From contig CAVRHO010000002.1 of assembly GCA_963721065.1 (NCBI GenBank), positions 682,001 to 746,000 of the forward strand: a stretch of 64,000 nt of DNA, written 5' to 3'. A program made the position numbers and the translations under genes. This DNA is from CAWBLP01 sp963721065 (GTDB lineage Bacteria; Pseudomonadota; Alphaproteobacteria; Acetobacterales; Acetobacteraceae). The notes below the pieces were generated by a model. The model was not told the origin of the DNA and did not search any database. It saw only the letters and a list, made by a program, of their open reading frames with translations. Positions 54,771 through 64,000 of the stretch are shown piece after piece (the first letter of the stretch is position 1; every line of letters starts with the position of its first letter).

Positions 54771-55028
54771 ACCGCCCTCGATCTTCGGAATGAAGAACAC
54801 CTCGGCACCCGGCTTCACCGGGGTCACGAAGTCGATCTCGTACAGTTCGCCGTCGATCGCGACGGTCGTTTCTTCCTCCAGCGTTTCCCCCAGGCCGGGG
54901 AACAACTGGTCCATCGCCTTGATCACGCCGCGCAGGTTCCTGGCCTGCACGTCGAACTCCCGCTTCCCACCGGTGTAGCGGGCGCTGAAGCCGCTGGTGA
55001 AGACAACCCGGGCGGGTGCGTCGGACAT
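54768..55028 (-). CDS. MoaD/ThiS-family ubiquitin-like sulfur carrier
   Basis: 86 residues ending in Gly-Gly (KIEGG), the site that is adenylated and thiocarboxylated in MoaD/ThiS proteins. Beta-grasp pattern with GELYEIDFVTPVKPGAEVFFIP near the end, the usual MoaD C-terminus. It sits 150 bp downstream of a molybdenum hydroxylase subunit gene, so a molybdopterin role is plausible, but no moaE-like gene is here. The stop is given by the family-B repeat. Confidence 0.85.
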   Translation of the reverse strand: MSDAPARVVFTSGFSARYTGGKREFDVQARNLRGVIKAMDQLFPGLGETLEEETTVAIDGELYEIDFVTPVKPGAEVFFIPKIEGG

Positions 55029-55178
55029 GGCGATCTATCCCGGAAAGAAGTGCCGGAAGGACACCACCGTGTCCCCTCCAGCCAGTCAGAGGCGGCGGGC
55101 CTCCCGATCCGACAGTCGATCCGGGGGCCCGCCCAAACCAGACGTGCGGCCGGTGCGTGTTGCACCGGCCGCCGGCCG

Positions 55179-57473
55179 TTACGCCTTCTTCTGCGCGTCC
55201 ATCGCCGCCAGCAGCTTCGGCGGCGACATCGGCAGTTCGTACATCCGCACGCCGACCGCCCGGCTGATCGCGTTGGCGATCGCGGCCATCGGCGGGCAGA
55301 TGTTCACCTCGCCGACGCCCTTGGCCCCGTACGGATGCGCCGGGTTCGGCACCTCCACCAGGATCGGCTCGATCATCGGCAGGTCGGACGCCACCGGGCA
55401 GCGGTAGTCGAGGAACCCGGCGTTATCCAGCAGGCCCTTGTCGTTGTAGATGTACTCCTCGTTCAGCGCCCAGCCGATGCCCTGCACCACACCGCCCTGG
55501 ATCTGGCCTTCCACGTAGGACGGGTGGATCGCCTTGCCGACATCCTGCGCCGCGACGTAGCGCAGGATCTGCACCCGCCCGGTTTCCGGATCGACCTCCA
55601 CGTCGCAGAACTGGGTGGAGAAGCCCGGGGCCTGGCCGCCGGCATTCACCGAGTTCTGCGCCACGATCGGCCCGCCGGTCGCTGCCGCCTTCGCCGCCAG
55701 TTCCTTCAGCGACAGAGGCTTGAAGTCGCCCACATTGCTGCCGGCCGGCTTGGCATGGCCGTCTTCCCAGATCACGCCTTCCGGATCGACGTCCCAGATG
55801 ACCGCGGCGCGCTTGCACAGCTCCTTGATCACCGACTTGGTGCCGTTCACCACCGCGGTGCCGGACGCGAAGGTCACGCGCGACCCGCCGGTGACGTGCG
55901 TGTAGCCGACCGAGCCGGTGTCGGCGACGATCGCCCGCACCTGGTCGTAGTCCACGCCCAGCGTCTCGGCCGCCATCAGTGCCATGGAGGCGCGGGAGCC
56001 GCCGATGTCCGGGCTGCCGGTGGCGACCAGCACGGTGCCGTCGGCATTCACCTCGATGGTGGCGCTGGATTCGCCGCCGCCGTTGAACCAGTAGCCGGAC
56101 GCCGCGCCGCGGCCCTGGTTCTTGCCCAGGGGCGCTTTCCACGCCGGGTGGTTCAGGCAGGCCTCGATGGTCTGCGCGTAGCCTTCATGCGCGTGCTTCG
56201 GCCCGAAGATCGTGGGCGTGCCGATATGCGCCGCGTTCTTCAGGCGCATCTCCAGCGGATCCATGCCGATTTCCTGCGCGCACATGTCCAGCACGCTTTC
56301 CACCGCGAAGGCGGAGATCGGCGAGCCGGGGGCGCGGTACGCCGCCGCCTTCGGGCGGTTGCTGACCACGTCGTAGCCCACGGTGCGCATGTTCTCGACC
56401 GCGTAGGGCGCGAAGGCGCACAGGCAGGCGTTCATCACCGGCGAGCCGGGGAAGGCACCGGCCTGGAACTTGAACTCGCCATCCGCGGCGACGATCGTGC
56501 CGTCCTTCTTGACGCCGATCTTCACCCGCATCGAGGAGCCGGACGTCGGGCCGGTGGACTTGAACACCTCCTCGCGGCTCATCTGCAGGCGCACCGGGCG
56601 ACCTGACTTCTGCGACAGCTTCGCGGCCAACGGATCCAGGTAGGTGACGGTCTTGCCGCCGAATCCGCCGCCGATCTCGGCCGGATAGGTGCGGATGTCG
56701 CCCAGCTTCAGGCCCAGCAGCTTGGCCACGAAGGCGCGCATCTGGAAGTGGCCCTGGCTGGAGGTCCACAGCTCGCCCTGGCCGTCGGCATCGATGCGCG
56801 CCACGCAGGCGTGCGGCTCGATATAGCCCTGGTGCACCGTGGCGGTCCGGAAGGTCTTCTCGATCACCACGTCGGCGCCGGCGAAGCCCTTGTCCAGGTC
56901 GCCGATCTTGAATTCCAGCCGCTTGGAGATGTTGGACGGCTTGCTCGGCGCCGGCTCCACCCCGCGGGTGATCATGTCGTCGAACAGCAGCGGCGCGTCC
57001 GGCTTCATCGCCTCGTCCACGTCGATGACGTGGGGCAGCACCTCGTACTTCACGTCGATCAGCCGCAGCGCCTCTTCCGCGATGCTGTTGCTGGTCGCGG
57101 CGACGGCGGCGACGGCATGGCCTTCATACATCGCCTTCTCGCGCGCCATCACGTTGCGGGTGATGTGCCAGAAGTTCTGCGCCACGCGCTCCGGCCCGAC
57201 ATACTCGAACTTCTGGTCCGGGATGTCCTTCGCGGTGATGACGGCCTTCACGCCGGGCAGTGCCTCGGCCTTGGAGGTGTCGATCGACAGGATCTTCGCA
57301 TGCGCATGCGGCGAGCGCAGCACCTTGCCGAAGATCATGCCCGGCATGCGCAGGTCGGCGCCGTACATCGCGCGGCCGGTCACCTTCGGCACACCGTCCG
57401 GGCGGATCGGCCGGGAGCCCACCCACTTGTAGCGCTTCAGCTCGTTCACGTTCACGGTATCGTCCACGGCCAC
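55179..57473 (-). CDS. Xanthine-dehydrogenase-family molybdopterin-binding large subunit
   Basis: 764 residues. N-terminal VTGRAMYGADLRMPGMIFG, Mo-site loop GGGFGGKT, AYRAPGSPI, and the catalytic glutamate in GAKGVGEV near the C-terminus are present. The motif AYxCSFR of true CO dehydrogenase is absent. The usual FAD and 2Fe-2S partners are not adjacent; they might come from the closely similar operon at 61143-64000. Substrate unknown (aldehyde or N-heterocycle type). ATG 57473. Confidence 0.87.
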   Translation of the reverse strand: MAVDDTVNVNELKRYKWVGSRPIRPDGVPKVTGRAMYGADLRMPGMIFGKVLRSPHAHAKILSIDTSKAEALPGVKAVITAKDIPDQKFEYVGPERVAQNFWHITRNVMAREKAMYEGHAVAAVAATSNSIAEEALRLIDVKYEVLPHVIDVDEAMKPDAPLLFDDMITRGVEPAPSKPSNISKRLEFKIGDLDKGFAGADVVIEKTFRTATVHQGYIEPHACVARIDADGQGELWTSSQGHFQMRAFVAKLLGLKLGDIRTYPAEIGGGFGGKTVTYLDPLAAKLSQKSGRPVRLQMSREEVFKSTGPTSGSSMRVKIGVKKDGTIVAADGEFKFQAGAFPGSPVMNACLCAFAPYAVENMRTVGYDVVSNRPKAAAYRAPGSPISAFAVESVLDMCAQEIGMDPLEMRLKNAAHIGTPTIFGPKHAHEGYAQTIEACLNHPAWKAPLGKNQGRGAASGYWFNGGGESSATIEVNADGTVLVATGSPDIGGSRASMALMAAETLGVDYDQVRAIVADTGSVGYTHVTGGSRVTFASGTAVVNGTKSVIKELCKRAAVIWDVDPEGVIWEDGHAKPAGSNVGDFKPLSLKELAAKAAATGGPIVAQNSVNAGGQAPGFSTQFCDVEVDPETGRVQILRYVAAQDVGKAIHPSYVEGQIQGGVVQGIGWALNEEYIYNDKGLLDNAGFLDYRCPVASDLPMIEPILVEVPNPAHPYGAKGVGEVNICPPMAAIANAISRAVGVRMYELPMSPPKLLAAMDAQKKA

Positions 57474-57591
57474 CTCGCTGGATTGTTCCTCACCGCCGGT
57501 CAGGGCACCGCCGTGTCGGTCCGGTGCGCTGACCCTTCCGAAAGAGGGTAAACCCGCGTCGGTTGCGGTGCAACGACCGGGCCGGTGCCTG

Positions 57592-57660
57592 CGGGTTATG
57601 CCGTGGGGGTGGGGTATGTCGTGGGGCGGGTTACGTCGTGGAACGGGTTAAATCGTGGAG
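57592..57660. repeat. Four degenerate 17-bp tandem units
   Basis: Units begin at 57592, 57609, 57627 and 57644, each close to CGGGTTACGTCGTGGGG. They lie about 120 bp upstream of the hydroxylase start codon, within its probable promoter region. Confidence 0.7.
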
Positions 57661-57826
57661 GGCGCGGAGGGCGGGGACTGGTGTCGCCGCAGCGTGACGC
57701 GGGACCGCGCCCGTGCAGCGCGCCAGTGCGGCTCGGGCCGGCACAGCGCGCGCCCGGGCCGATGCCGCCCCCGTTGCCAGAGCAGGTGCCGCCTACGTTG
57801 CCCGGAGAGATGGCGCCCGTGTTCGA

Positions 57827-57932
57827 GTCATGGCCGGCCCCCGAGCGGCCATCTACCTCGGAACGATCGGGTTGCGCCGCTACGTGCACGCTCTGACGGG
57901 GGCGGATGGCCGGCTCGGAGGCCGGCCATGAC
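57827..57932 (-). repeat. Family-A palindromic repeat, copy 4
   Basis: 106 bp with ends GTCATGGCCGG / GGCCGGCCATGAC and, on the minus strand, the CCCGATCGTT core. Located between the hydroxylase promoter and the murA stop. Confidence 0.8.
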
Positions 57933-58058
57933 GCGAGTGTACGGGACCACCGCACCCATGTTAGATCTTGAGCGCCACCGTCCGTCCCAACGCCATTGTC
58001 TCGCCCGCCGCCGCCGCCGCCGCCGCCGCCCGCCGTCCGTGCCCGCCGCCCCGGCCGC

Positions 58059-59321
<1,263 letters not shown>

Positions 59322-59324
59322 CGC

Positions 59325-59879
59325 CTACAGCCTCGGAACCGCGACGCCGCGCTGGCGCATGTATTTGCCCGCCTTGTCGGCATAGCTGGTCTCGCAGGGT
59401 TCGTTGCCCTGCAGGAAGATGAACTGGCAGATCCCCTCATTGGCGTGGATCTTCGCCGGCAGCGGCGTGCTGTTGGAGATCTCGATCGTCACCTGGCCCT
59501 CCCACTCGGGCTCCAGCGGGGTGACGTTCACGATGATGCCGCAGCGGGCGTAGGTGGACTTGCCCAGGCAGATCACCAGCACGTCGCGCGGGATTCGGAA
59601 GTATTCCACCGTGTGGCCGAGGGCGAAGCTGTTCGGGGGAATGATGCACACGTCGCCCTTGCGATCGACGAAGCTGCTCGGGGCGAAGGCCTTCGGGTCG
59701 ATGATGGCCAATTCGAGATTGGTGAACAGCTTGAACTCATCGGCGATACGCGCGTCGTAGCCGTAGCTGGACAGACCGTAGCTGATCACCCCGTCGCGCT
59801 TCTGCGATTCGACGAAAGGCTCGATCATACCGTGATCCTGCGCCATGCGGCGGATCCAGCGGTCGGACATCACGGCCAT
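59325..59879 (-). CDS. dcd: dCTP deaminase
   Basis: 184 residues from ATG 59879 (MAVMSDRWIRRMA), the normal alphaproteobacterial length. Family marks: GVISYGLSSYGYDARI, FVDRKGDVCIIPPNSFALGHT, GKSTYARCGI and the catalytic glutamate in TPLEPEWEGQVTIEISN. Converts dCTP to dUTP for dTMP synthesis. The longer frame to 60080 is not family-like. Confidence 0.95.
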   Translation of the reverse strand: MAVMSDRWIRRMAQDHGMIEPFVESQKRDGVISYGLSSYGYDARIADEFKLFTNLELAIIDPKAFAPSSFVDRKGDVCIIPPNSFALGHTVEYFRIPRDVLVICLGKSTYARCGIIVNVTPLEPEWEGQVTIEISNSTPLPAKIHANEGICQFIFLQGNEPCETSYADKAGKYMRQRGVAVPRL

Positions 59880-60041
59880 GGCCCAGAGCGACTCCAAGTA
59901 GAGCGGGAGGAGGGAAGAGGGTGTGCTTAGCCCAGCGCCGGTGGCGGCAGCAATGTGCAGCTTCGGGACTGGGGCGTTGGCCGGCTGGGCCGGTGGGGCG
60001 TCGACGCCCGCGCGGCGCCTGAGCAGTGCGCAGCAAAGTAT

Positions 60042-60166
60042 TTTCAACACGGAGAAAGGGCGAGGGGCACGGAGGGCCACGGAGCTAATGGCGGCGCGAC
60101 GGCCGACCGGGCCATCGACACAAGCTCCGTGGCGCTTCGTGGTCCTCCGCGTCCTCCGTGTTGAAA
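60042..60166. repeat. Long imperfect hairpin, CACGGAG-type
   Basis: Arms 60042-60086 and 60123-60166 match as reverse complements at roughly 80% (ends TTTCAACACGGAG / CTCCGTGTTGAAA; inner GCCACGGAGCT / AGCTCCGTGGC). It fills the 342-bp gap between dcd and the Uma2 gene, with repeated CACGGAG motifs in each arm. Confidence 0.85.
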
Positions 60167-60221
60167 GCTTAACGGAACTGCCTGCCGGACGATGACGCCG
60201 CGTCAGGATCCACCCTCCGGA

Positions 60222-60776
60222 TCAAGGTGCCGGCGCCAGTTCCGCAAGCTCCAGCCCCGGCGGGTCCAGCCGCACCGGCCCGCCGCGAACGATGCGCGTG
60301 GCGATGCTGCCGTCATCGCCGCGGGCGTGGTGGATGATGACGCGATCCTCCGTGCGCACGATCAGGTAGTGCCGGACCGATTGGATACGGAAATAATCCG
60401 CCAGCTTCGCCCCCGCATCGCGCGCCCGGGTGGAGGGCGACAGCACCTCCACGACGATCACGGGGTCGGTCACCTTCACGGCGTCGTCCGGCAGTGGAGT
60501 CCCGCAACGGACCAGCGCATCGGGTTCGTAGATCGTCTCCGCGTCCACCTCGACGGCCATGCCGTCCGGATAGGCTTCACACCCGAGCCCGGTCCTGCGG
60601 ATCGCCTCGGCAAGCTGGGCGTAGATCGCGCCTTTCAGGCGGGAATGCGCCGCCGGCTCGGGTGCCATCGCGACGGTCTCCCCAGCCACGAGCTCGAAGC
60701 GGGCACCGCCGGGCTGTTCCAGCGCCCAGGCGATGAATTCGTCCGACGTCAGTCGCCGGGGGGCTGGTTCGGGCAT
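60222..60776 (-). CDS. Uma2-family endonuclease-like protein
   Basis: 184 residues. PD-(D/E)XK-like core: ARFELVAGETVAMAPEPAAHSRL, then YEPDALVRCG, VIVVEVLSPSTRARD and KLADYFRIQSVRHYLIV with the conserved lysine. It is more divergent from the copy at 53639 than from the relic at 49726. The start overlaps the small upstream gene by 28 bp on the same strand. Confidence 0.87.
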   Translation of the reverse strand: MPEPAPRRLTSDEFIAWALEQPGGARFELVAGETVAMAPEPAAHSRLKGAIYAQLAEAIRRTGLGCEAYPDGMAVEVDAETIYEPDALVRCGTPLPDDAVKVTDPVIVVEVLSPSTRARDAGAKLADYFRIQSVRHYLIVRTEDRVIIHHARGDDGSIATRIVRGGPVRLDPPGLELAELAPAP

Positions 60777-60943
60777 AGCTGGTCCTCCTCCGGCGCCTGA
60801 TGACCCAACTCCCGCTCCCGCACCTGCGCCTTGCGCCGCCGCAGATTTGCCCGCAAGGCCGCCGCCTCACGCTGCACACGCTCGGCCTTCTTCGCGGCGC
60901 GCGGGGCGTTCGCAGACGGCGGGGAAGGGGGCTTATCCGGCAT
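60749..60943 (-). CDS. Small basic hypothetical protein
   Basis: 64 residues with a central basic helix (RAAKKAERVQREAAALRANL, then RRRKAQVRER). The ALRANLRRRKAQ motif recurs in small alphaproteobacterial hypothetical proteins that I remember only generally. It overlaps the Uma2 start by 28 bp, suggesting coupling. No function can be assigned. Confidence 0.55.
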   Translation of the reverse strand: MPDKPPSPPSANAPRAAKKAERVQREAAALRANLRRRKAQVRERELGHQAPEEDQLCPNQPPGD

Positions 60944-61142
60944 CCGGCAAGGGTGGCCGAGCCGGCAGCGAAGTCAAGCAGAACGGACCTCCGCGCCACC
61001 GCCGCTGCAACCCGGTTGTCACAGCGCCCGCCCGCTCGCCCGGCTCTTTCCCATGCGCCGCCGATGGCATAACCTCAGGCAGGAGCCATCCGGGCGCCCC
61101 CGCCCCCGGAGCGGGGAAACGCGAACATAATCGGGAGCTGTG

Positions 61143-62034
61143 ATGTCGAGTCTCACTTACGCCGCGCCTACAAGCGTGGACGAAGCTGTCAAGTTGCTGG
61201 CCAATGCCTCCGGTCTCGCGAAGGTGCTGTCCGGTGGAACGGACCTGTTGGTCCAGTTGCGCTCCGGTCGTATGCGGCCGGACCTTATCGTCGATACCAA
61301 GAAGATCCCCGGCATCATGGGCATCCGCAAGGAGGCGGATGGCAGCTTCGTCATCGGGTCCGCCACCCCGGGCGTCCAGATCGAGGGCAATGCCGACCTG
61401 AAGAAGGCATGGCCCGGCGTCGTGGAAGCGATGGACCTGATCGGCTCCATGCAGATCCAGGGCCGAGCCACGCTGGCCGGCAACCTGTGCAACGCCTCTC
61501 CGGCGGCTGACTCGGTTCCCGGCACTTTACGCGGCCGGCGCCGTCGCCGTGATCGTCGGCCCGAACGGCAAGCGCGAACTGCCGGTCGAGCAGATCCCCG
61601 CCGGCCCCGGCCGCACCAACCTGGCCAAGGGCGAGTTCATCCTGGAATTCAAGCTCCCGGCCCGCCCGGCGAATTCCGGTGACGCCTATCTGCGCTTCAT
61701 TCCGCGCACGGAAATGGACATCGCCGTGGTCGGCTGCGGCATCAGCGTGACCCTCGACACCGCCGGCAAGTGCACCGCCGCCCGGGTTGCACTCGGCGCG
61801 ATCGCCCCCACTGTCGTCCTGGTGCCGGATGCCGCCAAGGCGCTGGTCGGCAACGCGCTGGACGACGCCACCCTGCAGAAGCTGGACGCCGCCGCCCAGG
61901 CCGCCTGCAAGCCGATCAACGACAAGCGCGGCACCATCGAATACCGCACCAAGGTGGCCGGCGTGCTCGCCCGCCGCGTCGCCGCCATCGCTTTTGACCG
62001 CGCACTCGGCAAAGCCGGTGCGCAGCTCCACTGA
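61143..62034 (+). pseudogene. FAD-binding subunit of a molybdenum hydroxylase, one-base frameshift
   Basis: CoxM/XdhB-type FAD subunit, about 296 residues if repaired. Part one (61143 to about 61517) reads normally: VLSGGTDLLVQLRSGR and ATLAGNLCNASPAADS. Part two, in the next frame (from about 61520 to the TAA... stop at 62032-62034), continues LYAAGAVAVIVGPNGK and ends LGKAGAQLH. The break sits at a CCC run (61518-61520) where CC would restore the frame; unrepaired, translation stops at 61682. ATG 61143 follows GGGAG. First gene of the M-S-L operon. Either a real mutation or a sequencing error. Confidence 0.85.
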
Positions 62035-62052
62035 GAATACGGGGAACATCGA

Positions 62053-62538
62053 ATGAGCAAGCATCACGTATCCGCCACGATCAACGGCGAGGCGGTCGAG
62101 TTCCTCTGCGAGACACAGCAGACCCTGCTCGACTCGCTGCGTGACGACATCGGCCTGACCGGCAGCAAGGAAGGCTGCGCGTCGGGTGACTGCGGCGCCT
62201 GCAGCGTCATCATGGACGGCAAGCTGGTGTGCTCCTGCCTGGTGCTGGCCTGCGAGGCCGACGGCAAGACCATCACCACGATCGAGGGCATCGCCGAGGG
62301 CGACCACCTGCACCCGATCCAGCAGAAGTTCCTGGAGCATGCCGCGCTGCAGTGCGGCTTCTGCACCCCGGGCCTGATCGTCGCGTCCAAGGCGCTGCTG
62401 GACGAGAACCCGAATCCGACCGAGGAAGAGGCGCGTTACTACCTGGCCGGCAATCTCTGCCGCTGCACGGGCTATGACAAGGTGATCCGCGCCGTCATGG
62501 ACGCCGCGGCGGAGATGCGAGGGGAGAAGACTGCATGA
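62053..62538 (+). CDS. 2Fe-2S subunit of a molybdenum hydroxylase
   Basis: 161 residues with two [2Fe-2S] sites: plant-type EGCASGDCGACSV plus a later cysteine (CSCLVLAC) and the helical-domain pair CGFCTPG / LCRCTGYDK. Passes electrons between the Mo and FAD subunits. Starts 18 bp after the FAD-subunit stop and overlaps the large subunit by 4 bp (ATGA). Confidence 0.95.
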   Translation: MSKHHVSATINGEAVEFLCETQQTLLDSLRDDIGLTGSKEGCASGDCGACSVIMDGKLVCSCLVLACEADGKTITTIEGIAEGDHLHPIQQKFLEHAALQCGFCTPGLIVASKALLDENPNPTEEEARYYLAGNLCRCTGYDKVIRAVMDAAAEMRGEKTA

Positions 62539-64000
62539 ACTACGTATCTTCCGATCTGAAGGTCGTCGGCACGCGCCCGGTGCGCCCCGACGGCGTGGAG
62601 AAGGTGACCGGACGCGCCCAGTTCGGCGCGGACATGCGGGTGGCCGGGATGATCTGGGGCAAGGTGCTGCGGTCGCCGCATGCGCATGCCCGCATCCTGT
62701 CGATCGACACGTCCAAGGCCGAGAAGCTGCCGGGCGTGAAGGCCGTCGTCACGGCGAAGGACTTCCCCGAGATCGCCAATGAAGAGGCGTTCGTCGGTGA
62801 AGGCCCGATGAACTTCCGCGACCTGTCGCGCAACTGCATCGCCACCGACAAGGCGCTGTATGAGGGCCACGCGGTGGCCGCCGTCGCCGCCACCAGCCAG
62901 TCGATCGCCGATGAGGCGCTGCGGCTGATCGACGTGAAGTATGAGGTGCTGCCGCACGTCATCGACGTCGAGGAGGCGATGAAGCCGGACGCACCGGTGC
63001 TGCACGACGACCTGTTCACCTCCGGCGTCAAGCCGGCCCCGGACAAGCCGTCCAACATCGCCAAGAAGGTGGTGTTCCAGAAGGGCGACGCCGCCGCCGG
63101 CTTCAAGGATGCCGAGGTGGTGGTCGAGGGCCGCTACACCACGGTTCCGGTGCACCAGGGCTATATCGAGCCCCATGCCTGCGTCTGCAGCTACAACGCC
63201 GACAGCCAGGTGATGATCTGGAGCTCCAGCCAGGGCCACTTCATGGTGCGCGCCTACTGCGCCAAGCTGCTGGGGATCGACATCTCCAACATCCGCGCGG
63301 TGCCGATGGAGATCGGCGGCGGGTTCGGCGGCAAGACGCTGGTGTATCTCGAGCCGCTGGCGATCGCGCTGTCGAAGAAGGCCGGCCGCCCGGTGAAGAT
63401 GCAGATGACGCGGGAAGAAGTGTTCCGCGCCTCCGGCCCGACCTCCGGCGCCACGATCGAGGTGAAGATCGGCGCGAAGAAGGACGGCACCATCGTTGCC
63501 GCGCAGCAGGTGCTGAAATACCAGGCCGGCGCCTTCCCCGGCTCGCCGATCGGGCCGGGCTGCATGTGCGGCTTCGCGATGTATGACATCCCGAATGTCG
63601 ATGTGACCGGCTACGACGTGGTGTCCAACCGGCCGAAGGTGGCGGCATACCGGGCCCCCGGCGCGCCGATCTCCTCCTACGCGGTGGAAAGCGCGATGGA
63701 CGAGCTGGCCCGCAAGCTGGGCAAGGACCCGCTTGAGCTGCGGGAGCAGAACGGTGCGCGCGACGGCACCAAGACGCATTACGGGCCCACGCACCAGAAC
63801 ATCGGCTTCCTCGCCACGCTGAAAGCGGCGAAGGAGCACCCGCACTACAAGGCCCCGCTGAAGCCCGGCCAGGGCCGCGGCGTGGCCTGCGGGTTCTGGT
63901 TCAACATCGGCGGCGAGTCGTCGGCCGGCTGCCACATCGCCGAGGACGGCACGGTGGTGGCGACCTCCGGCAACCCCGATATCGGCGGCTCCCGCGCGTC
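62535..64000 (+). CDS. Molybdopterin-binding large subunit of a molybdenum hydroxylase (partial)
   Basis: At least 488 residues, cut by the window end. MNYVSSDLKVVGTRPVRPDG, VTGRAQFGADMRV, Mo-site GGGFGGKT and AYRAPGAPI are present; the catalytic GVGE lies beyond the window. It is closely similar along its length to the lone subunit at 55179-57473 (for example KVLRSPHAHA and ALYEGHAVAAVAATSQSIAD), so the two are paralogues. AYxCSFR is absent, so it is not a CO dehydrogenase. ATG 62535 follows GAGGGGAGAAG. Confidence 0.93.
   Translation, partial: MNYVSSDLKVVGTRPVRPDGVEKVTGRAQFGADMRVAGMIWGKVLRSPHAHARILSIDTSKAEKLPGVKAVVTAKDFPEIANEEAFVGEGPMNFRDLSRNCIATDKALYEGHAVAAVAATSQSIADEALRLIDVKYEVLPHVIDVEEAMKPDAPVLHDDLFTSGVKPAPDKPSNIAKKVVFQKGDAAAGFKDAEVVVEGRYTTVPVHQGYIEPHACVCSYNADSQVMIWSSSQGHFMVRAYCAKLLGIDISNIRAVPMEIGGGFGGKTLVYLEPLAIALSKKAGRPVKMQMTREEVFRASGPTSGATIEVKIGAKKDGTIVAAQQVLKYQAGAFPGSPIGPGCMCGFAMYDIPNVDVTGYDVVSNRPKVAAYRAPGAPISSYAVESAMDELARKLGKDPLELREQNGARDGTKTHYGPTHQNIGFLATLKAAKEHPHYKAPLKPGQGRGVACGFWFNIGGESSAGCHIAEDGTVVATSGNPDIGGSRA

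Larger units (their letters stand above)
57474..58058. other. Repeat-rich intergenic region upstream of the Mo hydroxylase gene
   Basis: 585 bp between murA (3' end) and the hydroxylase start. It has four degenerate 17-bp units (57592-57660, CGGGTTAYGYCGTGG-like), a family-A element and a (CCG)n run near 58008-58035. No gene is supported. Confidence 0.6.

Noticed and set aside
57713..57931. Ala/Arg-rich frame upstream of the Mo hydroxylase gene
   Set aside because: Half of it lies in a family-A repeat; no family or start signal supports it.
62535..64000. CO dehydrogenase large subunit
   Set aside because: The AYxCSFR active-site loop is absent; the position reads AYRAPGAPI, as in other Mo hydroxylases. 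The same holds for 55179-57473.

Overview
This 64-kb window is GC-rich chromosomal DNA (about 68-70% G+C by eye), densely coded on both strands. It most likely comes from an alphaproteobacterium. I place it near Acetobacteraceae/Rhodospirillales, which is an inference. The grounds are a stand-alone F1 operon (atpH-A-G-D-C without F0 genes), cox subunit III followed by a DUF983 gene, DUF1489, sulfite:quinone-type SoeABC, and codon usage dominated by G/C in third positions. No rRNA, phage, transposase, integrase or CRISPR array was seen.

Layout: 0-2.3 kb pqiB-pqiC (envelope lipid transport); 2.5-5.4 kb cytochrome oxidase subunit III, DUF983 and a TPP enzyme; 5.4-8.6 kb (minus strand) higBA toxin-antitoxin, an SDR and an LLM-type flavin oxidoreductase; 8.9-13.5 kb soeABC, a molybdenum sulfite dehydrogenase; 14.1-15.1 kb a receiver protein and a degenerate receiver; 15.1-17.1 kb two paralogous lipoproteins and an alpha/beta hydrolase; 17.2-18.0 kb DUF1489 and a His-rich secreted peptide; 18.5-24.9 kb (minus) a five-gene operon for a membrane complex related to hydrogenase-4 and complex I but without the [NiFe] ligands; 25.1-30.5 kb an MBL-fold protein, an outer-membrane barrel and a run of small secreted, Gly-rich or lipoprotein genes; 30.7-31.6 kb a CarF/TMEM189-type desaturase; 31.6-37.5 kb a cyclase-AAA-TPR giant regulator divergent from a TPP enzyme and a sirtuin; 38.1-42.3 kb a single-module NRPS-like protein and an aldo/keto reductase; 42.4-44.4 kb tRNA-Leu, nikR and a nickel permease; 44.6-49.7 kb atpHAGDC; 49.7-54.2 kb an Uma2 remnant, GST, MFS transporter, FAD oxidase, a small unknown and Uma2; 54.8-57.5 kb a MoaD-like protein and a lone molybdenum hydroxylase large subunit; 58-60.9 kb murA, dcd, Uma2 and a small protein; 61.1-64 kb a second molybdenum hydroxylase operon (FAD, 2Fe-2S and Mo subunits) running off the right edge, with a one-base frameshift in its FAD subunit.

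The functional theme is respiratory and redox chemistry: oxidase, sulfite dehydrogenase, an Ehr-type ion-pumping complex, F1-ATPase and two molybdenum hydroxylases, with nickel uptake nearby. The second theme is intergenic repeats. A family of about 106-bp palindromic elements (four copies, one inside the atp operon), a 140-bp family (two copies), a 139-bp long inverted repeat and several VNTR-like tandem arrays fill most gaps; three of these repeats overlap stop codons.

The item most deserving follow-up is the complex at 18468-24943. All its gene junctions are 4-bp stop/start overlaps, its large subunit has lost the CxxC metal ligands, and one gene looks like a fusion of a HyfE-like and an antiporter-like subunit.
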